Part shown: in pieces, positions 1 to 5,606 of the stretch
Layout of the letters: every line of letters begins with the position of its first letter
Position numbering within the stretch: the first letter of the stretch is position 1
DNA from: Alphaproteobacteria bacterium
GTDB lineage: Bacteria > Pseudomonadota > Alphaproteobacteria > Sphingomonadales > Emcibacteraceae
Direction of reading: 5' to 3'
Assembly: GCA_002401545.1 (NCBI GenBank)
Contig: NVTJ01000049.1
Coordinates: forward strand, 1 to 9,035
DNA: 9,035 nt
Translations under genes and position numbers: made by a program
The notes under the pieces: generated by a model
Databases searched by the model: none
Told to the model about the DNA's origin: nothing
What the model saw: the letters and a program-made list of their open reading frames with translations, nothing else

Positions 1-89
1 CATGGCCCTGATCAAAGGAAAAGAGCGGCATAACATTAAACAACATAATAAAGCTTAACATCGCCGCAAATCTGTCCAACAAAGCAGGA

Positions 90-117
90 CCACCTCTGAG
101 AATATGGCAAAAGGTGG
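90..117 (+). promoter_or_regulatory. Inverted repeat that could mask the integrase ribosome-binding site
   Basis: CCACCT at 90-95 is the exact complement of AGGTGG at 112-117, with a 16-base loop between them. The right arm is the Shine-Dalgarno-like AAGGTGG placed just before the integrase ATG at 121. If the leader folds, the ribosome site would be paired, which would lower integrase translation. The pairing is seen directly; the regulatory role is inference. The stem is short and the loop large, so it may be only marginally stable. I see no convincing promoter in 1-120, and no complete gene. Confidence 0.3.
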
Positions 118-120
118 GTT

Positions 121-1335
121 ATGTATAGAAAAGGCAAAAGAGAAATTATGCGGATCGGAAAATATTTCCTTAATCCGGGCCGTAATTCCCCAAACTATTA
201 TATCTACTGGTATGACAAACAAACCAGACAAACAAACTGCGCTACGCTCGGCACTGCAAACCTTGAGCAAGCCAAATTAGAATTTGCAAAATGGATAACT
301 GTAAACGCAGAAATTAAATATGAAAAACCGGAGAATGTTATACTTGCAGAGATATTTCAAAGATATTGGGAACACCACGGCAAAAACGTTATTAGCTCAA
401 GCGTACAACGGCGCAACCTTTTTCTTGTATTGGAAAGGGCAGAAACGATGACAGTATCGGAATTTACACTTGATGCACAGAACAGAATTGCTAAGAATTT
501 ATCCCTGCAATTCAAGCCGGGAACGATCAAGCGAATCATGGGGACGGCCAACGCCGCTCTTAACTGGGCATGGCAGCGGCGGCATATAGCAGCAATACCT
601 CCGACCCTTACCCTCCCTGACAGCCCACCACGGGAAAGAATACTGACTATTGAGGAGATGGCTCGCCTGTGGGATGCAGCTGAATCTGATCATATTCGTA
701 CATTTCTCCTGCTTGCTATATCAACAGCGGCCAGACCCTCAGCTTTGTTGGAATTGACTACATTCCAGTGTGACTTTGAGCGCAATCTGATTGATTTAAA
801 CCCCAAAGGCCGCCAACAGACGAAGAAACGCCGCCCGGTGGTGCCTATGCCGGATATTCTCAAACAATGGCTTCAGACCCTTGATCCGGGTTTCATTGTC
901 CAGTATCGCGGCAAGTCGCTTAAGAAGATCAACGCCGGCTGGCGTAATATGAGGAACGCTGCCGGGCTTGACAGGGATGTTATCCCTTACAGCATCCGCC
1001 ACACGATGGCGACAGAACTCAGGACGCGGGGCGTCCCTGAATTGGAAATTGCCGGATTACTTGGCCATGATATGCCAAATTTCCGCAGTACAGGGCGTTA
1101 CGCGAAGTATAACCCTGAATACCTTGGCCTTGCAGTTAAGGCAATAAACGAGGTATTAAAAGAAATAGGCCGGGTTGCTGCCCGACCTATTAAACCTGAA
1201 ACATTAACCAACGTGCGTGTAAGATACGTGAAAGCTACTAAGTCTCAGATATGTGAAACCCTTGGTTTTATTGGAGCGGGCGATGAGATTCGAACTCACG
1301 ACCCTAACCTTGGCAAGGTTATGCTCTACCCCTGA
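121..1335 (+). CDS. int: Tyrosine recombinase / phage-type integrase of a tRNA-Gly-targeting element
   Basis: Site-specific DNA recombinase (404 aa) that would integrate and excise the element ending in this window. The N-terminal part (about 10-65) resembles an arm-binding domain, 70-165 a core-binding SAM-like domain, and 170-345 the catalytic domain. Visible catalytic residues are Arg205 in the ARPSALLEL box, Lys235/236, Arg293 in YSIRHT, His316 in LLGH, and the nucleophile Tyr327 in GRYAKY. Tyr290 sits where many relatives have the first His of HxxR. The ATG at 121 is chosen because AAGGTGG lies just upstream; the ATG at 148 is an alternative. The gene is intact and AT-richer than the core genes. 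Residues 385-404 (beginning GAGDEIRTHDPNLGK) are antisense to the tRNA-Gly gene and the TGA stop is in its D-arm. These residues are therefore probably host-derived and will change when the element excises. Family is secure; the target site follows from position. Confidence 0.95.
   Translation: MYRKGKREIMRIGKYFLNPGRNSPNYYIYWYDKQTRQTNCATLGTANLEQAKLEFAKWITVNAEIKYEKPENVILAEIFQRYWEHHGKNVISSSVQRRNLFLVLERAETMTVSEFTLDAQNRIAKNLSLQFKPGTIKRIMGTANAALNWAWQRRHIAAIPPTLTLPDSPPRERILTIEEMARLWDAAESDHIRTFLLLAISTAARPSALLELTTFQCDFERNLIDLNPKGRQQTKKRRPVVPMPDILKQWLQTLDPGFIVQYRGKSLKKINAGWRNMRNAAGLDRDVIPYSIRHTMATELRTRGVPELEIAGLLGHDMPNFRSTGRYAKYNPEYLGLAVKAINEVLKEIGRVAARPIKPETLTNVRVRYVKATKSQICETLGFIGAGDEIRTHDPNLGKVMLYP
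214..237 (+). repeat. 11-bp direct repeat inside integrase 5' coding region
   Basis: GACAAACAAAC occurs at 214-224 and again at 227-237, a period of 13 bp. Because 13 is not a multiple of three, the two copies are read in different frames, so the repeat is a DNA-level pattern and not a repeated peptide. It could be a protein-binding site (for example an integrase arm-type or excisionase site) or chance in an A-rich stretch. The repeat is certain; any function is speculation. Confidence 0.45.
1155..1191 (-). terminator. Rho-independent terminator for tRNA-Gly, antisense within int
   Basis: Read on the minus strand, AATAGGTCGGG (1191-1181) pairs with CCCGGCCTATT (1174-1164) around a CAGCAA loop. 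That gives an 11-bp stem with one U-G wobble, followed at once by the T-rich tail TCTTTTAAT (1163-1155). It begins 80 bases beyond the tRNA 3' end, a sensible place to end the tRNA transcript. On the plus strand the wobble becomes a C-A mismatch and no T tract follows, so it looks designed for the minus direction. It overlaps integrase codons of about 345-357, after the catalytic tyrosine. Confidence 0.65.
1222..1258 (+). repeat. Near-perfect 12-bp direct repeat beside the att core
   Basis: AGATACGTGAAA (1222-1233) and AGATATGTGAAA (1247-1258) match at 11 of 12 bases, with a 25-bp period. The period is not a multiple of three, so this is not a peptide repeat. The second copy ends 13 bases before the tRNA 3' end at 1272, a position where integrases of this family commonly have arm-type or accessory sites. 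The repeat is seen; the binding role is inference. Confidence 0.4.
1272..1316. other. Probable attachment site core (element/chromosome junction) in the tRNA-Gly 3' half
   Basis: An intact integrase gene directly abuts and overlaps the 3' end of a complete tRNA gene, the classic arrangement for tRNA-targeting islands and prophages. Such integrases usually recombine within the tRNA 3' half, between anticodon loop (here 1310-1316) and 3' end, and leave a copy of that segment at the far end of the element. The exact limits cannot be set here because the second copy is not in the window; the coordinates given are the interval from CCA end to anticodon loop. Confidence 0.5.
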
Positions 1336-1346
1336 GCTACGCCCGC
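1272..1346 (-). tRNA. tRNA-Gly (anticodon GCC)
   Basis: A complete 75-nt cloverleaf on the minus strand. The acceptor GCGGGCG pairs with CGCCCGC; the D-arm is GCTC/GAGC. The anticodon stem TAACC/GGTTA carries the loop TTGCCAA with anticodon GCC (1314-1312). The T-arm GTGAG/CTCAT has loop TTCGAAT (1294-1288), followed by discriminator T and an encoded CCA (1274-1272). GCC reads GGC and GGU glycine codons. The 64 bases nearest its 3' end overlap the integrase gene on the other strand, so this is the integration target, restored intact after insertion. All stems pair, so it should be functional. Confidence 0.97.
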
Positions 1347-1386
1347 ATTCCAAAACAGATGAGCCACCACTGTGACTGTGCGGCGG

Positions 1387-1414
1387 ATAATAGCCATTAC
1401 CTTATCAAAATCAA
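1387..1414 (-). promoter_or_regulatory. Candidate sigma70-type promoter for tRNA-Gly
   Basis: On the minus strand TTGATT (1414-1409) and TATTAT (1392-1387) are separated by 16 bp and resemble -35 and -10 boxes. Transcription would start near 1380 and give a leader of about 35 bases before the tRNA 5' end at 1346. The rest of the 133-bp gap between the tRNA and the DUF983 gene shows nothing else convincing. Confidence 0.45.
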
Positions 1415-1479
1415 GGGTAATTTCAAAAAAATGTCCTTTGTGGGCAAGGGGCGTTTTTTCCGCTTAAAACAGCAAGACC

Positions 1480-1854
1480 TTAATGCTGTTCATCACCCTT
1501 CATACCCAAAGACCACATGAAGCCGACCACCGCACCTTTCAGCACCGGAAGCAGGCTCAGGGATAAAGTCAAAGCCACAGCAGGCCAGAGGATCATCTGA
1601 AATAATGTGGAGGGGTGGTAGCTGACTTCCACAAAAACCAGTAAGGGCACTACAATATGCCCAACGATTAAAATGGTCAGGTAGGGCGGAAAATCATCGG
1701 CACGAATTTCACCAATCGGGGCGGTACAATGGGGGCATTTTTCTTTTAGTTTCAGGTAACCATCAAAGATTTTACCCTGTTCACAACTGGGACATTTTCT
1801 TTTAAAGCCTGCCTTTATGGATCGGCCTTTGCCATAACGGGGAAAAATTGTCAT
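1480..1854 (-). CDS. DUF983 family zinc-ribbon membrane protein
   Basis: A 124-aa protein of the DUF983 family; function unknown. The N-terminal part has two CPxC knuckles, C21/C24 (CPSC) and C40/C43 (CPHC), which form a likely zinc ribbon. Next comes the family signature RADDFPPY (51-58) and GH (65-66), then two hydrophobic segments, about 59-77 and 84-114. The topology suggests an inner-membrane protein with the zinc ribbon at one face, probably cytoplasmic. It starts 3 bp after the dehydrogenase stop, with AAGGA inside the 3' end of that gene (1867-1863), so it is translationally coupled to it. Family assignment is strong; what the protein does is not known to me, and the operon gives only a loose hint. 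Confidence 0.88.
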   Translation of the reverse strand: MTIFPRYGKGRSIKAGFKRKCPSCEQGKIFDGYLKLKEKCPHCTAPIGEIRADDFPPYLTILIVGHIVVPLLVFVEVSYHPSTLFQMILWPAVALTLSLSLLPVLKGAVVGFMWSLGMKGDEQH

Positions 1855-1857
1855 ATT

Positions 1858-2730
1858 TTATTTCCTTAAAAGTGTAATCAGGCTGGAGGTATCCAGACGT
1901 CCGCCCCCGCCCGACTGAATTTCACTATAAAACCGGTTGACCAGGCGGGTTACGGGCAGTTCCGCGCCATTGTTTTTTGCTTCATTCAGCACAATATCCA
2001 GATCTTTACGCATCCAGTCAACGGCAAAGCCGAAATCAAACTGGTTTTCAATCATGGTCTCATAACGGTTTTCCATCTGCCATGACTGGGCCGCACCCTT
2101 GGAAATCACGTCGATCACGGCGCTGGCGTCAAGTCCGGCGGCTTCGGCAAAATTTATCCCCTCTGACAAAGCCTGCACCAGACCGCCAATGCATATTTGA
2201 TTGACCATCTTGGTCAGCTGGCCACTGCCCGCCGAACCCAGAAGCCGGGTCTTTTTGGCGTAGCATTGTAAAATGGGGTCAACTTGGGCAAAGGTTTTTT
2301 CATCCCCGCCAACCATGATGGTGAGAAGGCCATTCTCCGCCCCGGCCTGACCACCGGATACGGGCGCATCAAGAAAATGCAGGCCTTGTTTGCGGGCGGT
2401 CTCATTCAGGTCACGGGCAAGGGTCGCCGATGCGGTGGTATGATCAACAAATATGGCCCCTTCTTTCATACCGCTAAAGGCTCCGCTCTGGCCAAGGGTA
2501 ATGGCTTTCACATCGTCATCGTTACCGACACAGGCAAAGGTAATGTCGGCATCCCGTACGGCCTCTGCGGGGGTTGGGGCATGGTTGCCGCCAAATTCTG
2601 CCGCCCAGTTAGTGGCTTTTGCCGTTGTCCGGTTATAAACTGTCATGTCATATCCGGTTTTTTTCAGATGGCCCGCCATGGGATAACCCATGACACCAAG
2701 GCCGAGAAAGCAGAGTTTTACTTTAGCCAT
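1858..2730 (-). CDS. NAD(P)-dependent beta-hydroxyacid dehydrogenase (3-hydroxyisobutyrate / tartronate semialdehyde reductase family)
   Basis: A 290-aa soluble oxidoreductase, full length for the family. The Rossmann dinucleotide motif is at the N-terminus, GLGVMGYPMAGHL (10-22), with VYNRT (31-35) after beta-2; the Asn-Arg there is often seen in NADP-preferring members. The substrate motif DAPVSGGQAG is at 121-130, and the catalytic Lys174 with Asn177 in GSGQLTKMVNQ. A second conserved Lys242 is in RKDLDIVL. The C-terminal helical domain ends with the usual D-x-S-S-L pattern. Family members reduce or oxidise small beta-hydroxyacids such as 3-hydroxyisobutyrate, tartronate semialdehyde, glyoxylate or succinic semialdehyde; the substrate cannot be told from sequence alone. 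It is the middle gene of slyX-dehydrogenase-DUF983, with no valine-degradation or glycerate genes beside it. The ATG at 2730 is supported by AAGGA (2743-2739), which overlaps the slyX stop codon. Confidence 0.93.
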   Translation of the reverse strand: MAKVKLCFLGLGVMGYPMAGHLKKTGYDMTVYNRTTAKATNWAAEFGGNHAPTPAEAVRDADITFACVGNDDDVKAITLGQSGAFSGMKEGAIFVDHTTASATLARDLNETARKQGLHFLDAPVSGGQAGAENGLLTIMVGGDEKTFAQVDPILQCYAKKTRLLGSAGSGQLTKMVNQICIGGLVQALSEGINFAEAAGLDASAVIDVISKGAAQSWQMENRYETMIENQFDFGFAVDWMRKDLDIVLNEAKNNGAELPVTRLVNRFYSEIQSGGGGRLDTSSLITLLRK

Positions 2731-2741
2731 ATATTCAGTCC

Positions 2742-2954
2742 TTAATAATGCGGTGGAATTTCGTGGGCAATGGTGCTGTCCTCAGATGGATTCTCCAGAT
2801 TCCCCAGTCTTTCTGTGGCGCGGGAGAGATTCTTTTTAAGGCGGTTGATTTCCTGCCATTGCTGGCTCACCATCTCACTCAAATCCTGAATCTGCTGATC
2901 CTGATAGGTGATGGTGCTTTCAATTTCTGACAAACGTTCGGAGTTTGTGGTCAT
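2742..2954 (-). CDS. slyX: SlyX family protein
   Basis: A 70-aa protein with the SlyX layout: an all-helical coiled coil with heptad-like Leu/Ile spacing (about 8-54, e.g. RLSEIE, QIQDLSEMV, INRLKKNL, RLGNLE), then a short acidic linker and the hallmark C-terminus PPHY (67-70). SlyX proteins are widespread in proteobacteria; they form small coiled-coil oligomers and their role is still unclear. The ATG at 2954 has a modest AAGG site (2965-2962). The gene leads a three-gene minus-strand unit, and its stop overlaps the ribosome site of the next gene. The name is secure from length, coiled coil and tail; the function remains open. Confidence 0.92.
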   Translation of the reverse strand: MTTNSERLSEIESTITYQDQQIQDLSEMVSQQWQEINRLKKNLSRATERLGNLENPSEDSTIAHEIPPHY

Positions 2955-2985
2955 AACACGGCCTTATTTTAAAGGGATAAGCTAG

Positions 2986-3015
2986 GGTATAACCTATTTG
3001 GGCTGCTATTGGCAA
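2986..3015 (-). promoter_or_regulatory. Candidate promoter for slyX operon, overlapping a possible divergent promoter
   Basis: On the minus strand TTGCCA (3015-3010) and TATACC (2991-2986) are 18 bp apart, about 32 bases before the slyX ATG. On the plus strand the same spot reads TATAAC (2988-2993), which could serve as the -10 of the divergent propeller gene, though I see no good -35 for it. The intergenic gap is only 84 bp, so both promoters must share it. Weak matches; treat as a suggestion. Confidence 0.3.
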
Positions 3016-3038
3016 TCGGTGATTATTCAGGAGAATAT

Positions 3039-4157
3039 ATGATGAACAGGCGTAAGATCACCAGTTATATAATATTTTTCCTTATCAATATTTTTATGCT
3101 GACCCCGGTTCATGCCATATCCCCGGATGTGGTCAGGGCGGTTCAGTCCAAGGCCGCCCTTGCCATGGAAAAACTCAGACAAAATATGGAAGCCGGGAAG
3201 GATGTTTCCAGAATAATTCCCATGATGAAGCAAGTAAAAGTCCTCGGCGATCAGGGCAAACTTGATCAGGCGAACCGGCTTCTTGATAGAATACTGCATG
3301 AATTCAAAGCGGTAGGGTTGCCGGCAATATCCCATAAACCGCCCCTGTTTATCAATCCGAGGAAGGTAAATATCAAGGGCTATAAACAAAGTGTCATGGA
3401 GGCCTTCATCACCCGAGACGGAAAATATCTGTTTTTCAATAATGACACCAATGATACACCAAAAACCGACAAAGATATTTATTATGCGGTACGTATTGAT
3501 GACGTAAATTTCAAATATATGGGGGAAATCAAGGGGATTAATTCTGCTGCGGTTGACGGGGTGCCGACGATGGATAAAAACGGCAATTTCTATTTTATTT
3601 CAATGGTGAATTATACCAAACACAACAGCTTTGCCACGGTGTATAGCGGCAAGTTCAAAGACGGTCATGTACGGAATATCAGGCCGCACCCGGAAGTGTC
3701 CCTCAATCTTCCGGGATGGATCAATATGGATATTGAAATAAGTGCCGACGGAAATACACTCTATTCCACTCAGACGTATTTTGGTGATGGGCCCCCGCCG
3801 AAGCAGTCCTATTTTTTCGTGGCGCATTTGAAATCGGGTAAATTTGAGATAGACAGCCGGTCAAATGAAATTTTTCATAATATTAATACCAGCGACCTGG
3901 AATATGGTGCGTCTGTTTCTGCTGATGGGCGGGAGCTTTATTTCACCCGGCTCAGCTTTGCAAATGGCGGTAAATTTACCAGTTTTTATGCCACGCGACC
4001 AGACAGGGCGGCAGCTTTTTCTGTCCCATCCCCTATTTCTGCAATCACAGGCATCGCAGAAGCCCCCGCCATTACATCCGATGGAAAGCTGTTATATTTC
4101 CACAAGAAAGATCATGGGCGGTTTTTCCTGTATGTGCTGGAGCGGGCAAAGAATTGA
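3039..4157 (+). CDS. Exported PD40/WD40-like beta-propeller protein of unknown function
   Basis: Start placed at ATG 3039 (372 aa) because AGGAGA lies at 3029-3034; ATG 3042 fits equally well. An in-frame TTG at 3009 is less likely because it would put ten residues before the signal peptide. Residues 1-26 form a typical Sec signal: Lys/Arg start, hydrophobic core IIFFLINIFML, and VHA before the likely cut. Residues about 28-95 are predicted helical (LAMEKLRQNM, LDQANRLLDRIL). After that come at least five PD40-type motifs of the form S-x-DG-x-x-LYF: 124-136, 177-189, 234-246, 293-305 and 345-357. Such folds bind proteins, glycans or act as scaffolds in the periplasm (TolB is the known example), but no catalytic motif is visible. 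The gene is AT-rich compared with gltBD and stands alone, divergent from slyX and convergent with gltD 15 bp away. I do not recognise a named orthologue. Confidence 0.85.
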   Translation: MMNRRKITSYIIFFLINIFMLTPVHAISPDVVRAVQSKAALAMEKLRQNMEAGKDVSRIIPMMKQVKVLGDQGKLDQANRLLDRILHEFKAVGLPAISHKPPLFINPRKVNIKGYKQSVMEAFITRDGKYLFFNNDTNDTPKTDKDIYYAVRIDDVNFKYMGEIKGINSAAVDGVPTMDKNGNFYFISMVNYTKHNSFATVYSGKFKDGHVRNIRPHPEVSLNLPGWINMDIEISADGNTLYSTQTYFGDGPPPKQSYFFVAHLKSGKFEIDSRSNEIFHNINTSDLEYGASVSADGRELYFTRLSFANGGKFTSFYATRPDRAAAFSVPSPISAITGIAEAPAITSDGKLLYFHKKDHGRFFLYVLERAKN

Positions 4158-4172
4158 TGCTTGATTATTGCC

Positions 4173-5594
4173 CTAGCGTGGCAATCTGGACTCACCCATG
4201 AGATATTCATCTACGGCGCGGGCAGCCTGACGGCCTTCGCGGATGGCCCACACCACCAGAGACTGGCCCCGGCGCATGTCACCCGCTGTGAAAACCTGTG
4301 GCAGGGATGTTTGATAGCTGTCGGTATCGGCGGCCACATTGCCGCGCCCATCAAGGGAAACGCCCAATTGTTCCAGCAAACCTTTTTTCACCGGATTGGT
4401 GAAGCCCATGGCCAGCAACACCAGGTCCGCGTCTATCTCGAATTCACTGCCTTCGATTTTCTGGAATTTCTCATCCACCAGATAACAGCGCAGCGCCGCA
4501 AGCTTGCCATCCTCTCCGGCAACAAATTCCCCGGTGGCCACAGACCATTCCCGGTCCGCCCCCTCTTCCTGAGAGGTTGATGTGCGTAGCTTCATGGGCC
4601 AGTTTGGCCAGGTGAGGTCTTTGTTTTCATGGGCCGGGGGTTTTGGCATGATCTCGATCTGGGTTACGGATACCGCCCCCTGCCGGAAGGAGGTTCCCAC
4701 ACAATCAGACCCCGTGTCGCCGCCACCAATGACGATCACACGTTTTCCTGCGGCTAAAATATCCTTTTTGTTGGGGAGTGGCTCGCCGGCATTGCGCTGG
4801 TTTTGCTGGATCAGGAAATCCATGGCGAAATGCACCCCGTCAAGATCCCGTCCGGGGATGGTCAGGTCGCGGGGCTGCTCGGAACCCCCGGCGAGCACGA
4901 TGGCATCATAATGTTCCACCAGCCGCGAGGCGGGAATATCTTTGCCCACTTCCATGCTGGTCCAGAAAGTAACCCCTTCCTGTTCCATCTGCTGCACCCG
5001 GCGGTCAATGAGGTTTTTTGCCATTTTAAAATCAGGGATACCGTAGCGCAGCAGGCCCCCGGCCCGGCGGCCTTTCTCATATACCGCAACGTCATGCCCC
5101 GCGCGGGCCAGCTGCTGGGCGCAGGCAAGACCCGCAGGGCCGGAGCCGACGACCGCAATTTTCTTGCCGGTTTTTGTCACGGGAAGAAGCGGCGTGATCC
5201 AGCCTTCTTTCCAGCCCTTGTCCACAATGGCACATTCGATGGTCTTGATGGTCACCGGCTGATCATCAAGGTTTAAGGTGCAGGCAGCTTCACAGGGTGC
5301 GGGGCAAATCCGTCCGGTAAATTCCGGGAAATTATTGGTGGAATGCAGCACATCCAGCGCGCCGCGCCAATTCTCTTTCCACACCAGATCATTCCAGTCG
5401 GGGATCATATTATTCACCGGGCAGCCCGTATGACAGAAGGGAATGCCACAGTCCATGCAACGCCCGCCCTGCTGAGAGACCATATTATCTCTGAGCGGAT
5501 TGGTAAATTCATCATAATGACGCACCCGGTCACCCGCAGGGGCATAGGTCCGTTCCTGACGGGTAAATTCCATAAATCCGGTTGGTTTTCCCAT
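4173..5594 (-). CDS. gltD: Glutamate synthase [NADPH] small (beta) subunit
   Basis: A full-length 473-aa GOGAT beta subunit. It takes electrons from NADPH through FAD and passes them via 4Fe-4S clusters to the alpha subunit, which makes glutamate from glutamine and 2-oxoglutarate in the cytoplasm. The N-terminal iron-sulphur region has C46, C49, C54 and C58 (CMDCGIPFCHTGC) and C97, C101 and C105 (CPAPCEAAC). The FAD-binding GSGPAG is at 150-155, the NADPH-binding GGGDTG at 290-295, and the closing FAD motif TAGDMRRGQSLVVWAIREG at 436-454. It follows gltB by 12 bp. Its ribosome site AGAGGA (5606-5601) abuts the gltB stop, so the two are co-transcribed and probably coupled. A 6-bp inverted repeat spans its stop codon, but I see no T-rich terminator tail. 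Confidence 0.97.
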   Translation of the reverse strand: MGKPTGFMEFTRQERTYAPAGDRVRHYDEFTNPLRDNMVSQQGGRCMDCGIPFCHTGCPVNNMIPDWNDLVWKENWRGALDVLHSTNNFPEFTGRICPAPCEAACTLNLDDQPVTIKTIECAIVDKGWKEGWITPLLPVTKTGKKIAVVGSGPAGLACAQQLARAGHDVAVYEKGRRAGGLLRYGIPDFKMAKNLIDRRVQQMEQEGVTFWTSMEVGKDIPASRLVEHYDAIVLAGGSEQPRDLTIPGRDLDGVHFAMDFLIQQNQRNAGEPLPNKKDILAAGKRVIVIGGGDTGSDCVGTSFRQGAVSVTQIEIMPKPPAHENKDLTWPNWPMKLRTSTSQEEGADREWSVATGEFVAGEDGKLAALRCYLVDEKFQKIEGSEFEIDADLVLLAMGFTNPVKKGLLEQLGVSLDGRGNVAADTDSYQTSLPQVFTAGDMRRGQSLVVWAIREGRQAARAVDEYLMGESRLPR

Positions 5595-5606
5595 TATTAT
5601 TCCTCT

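Noticed and set aside
1425..1450. Possible terminator after the DUF983 gene (T7 run on the minus strand)
   Set aside because: The T run is there, but the preceding hairpin is only about 4 bp (CCTT/AAGG), too weak to call.
2284..2745. Plus-strand 153-codon open frame opposite the dehydrogenase
   Set aside because: It lies antisense to the conserved N-terminal Rossmann and substrate motifs of the dehydrogenase and has no recognisable features of its own.
3009..3038. TTG start at 3009 for the propeller gene
   Set aside because: It would add ten residues before the signal peptide, while AGGAGA at 3029-3034 fits the ATG at 3039 or 3042.
4167..4185. 6-bp inverted repeat ATTGCC/GGCAAT across the gltD stop, between convergent genes
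   Set aside because: It could be a two-way terminator, but the stem is short and neither side is followed by a T-rich tract, so I did not annotate it.
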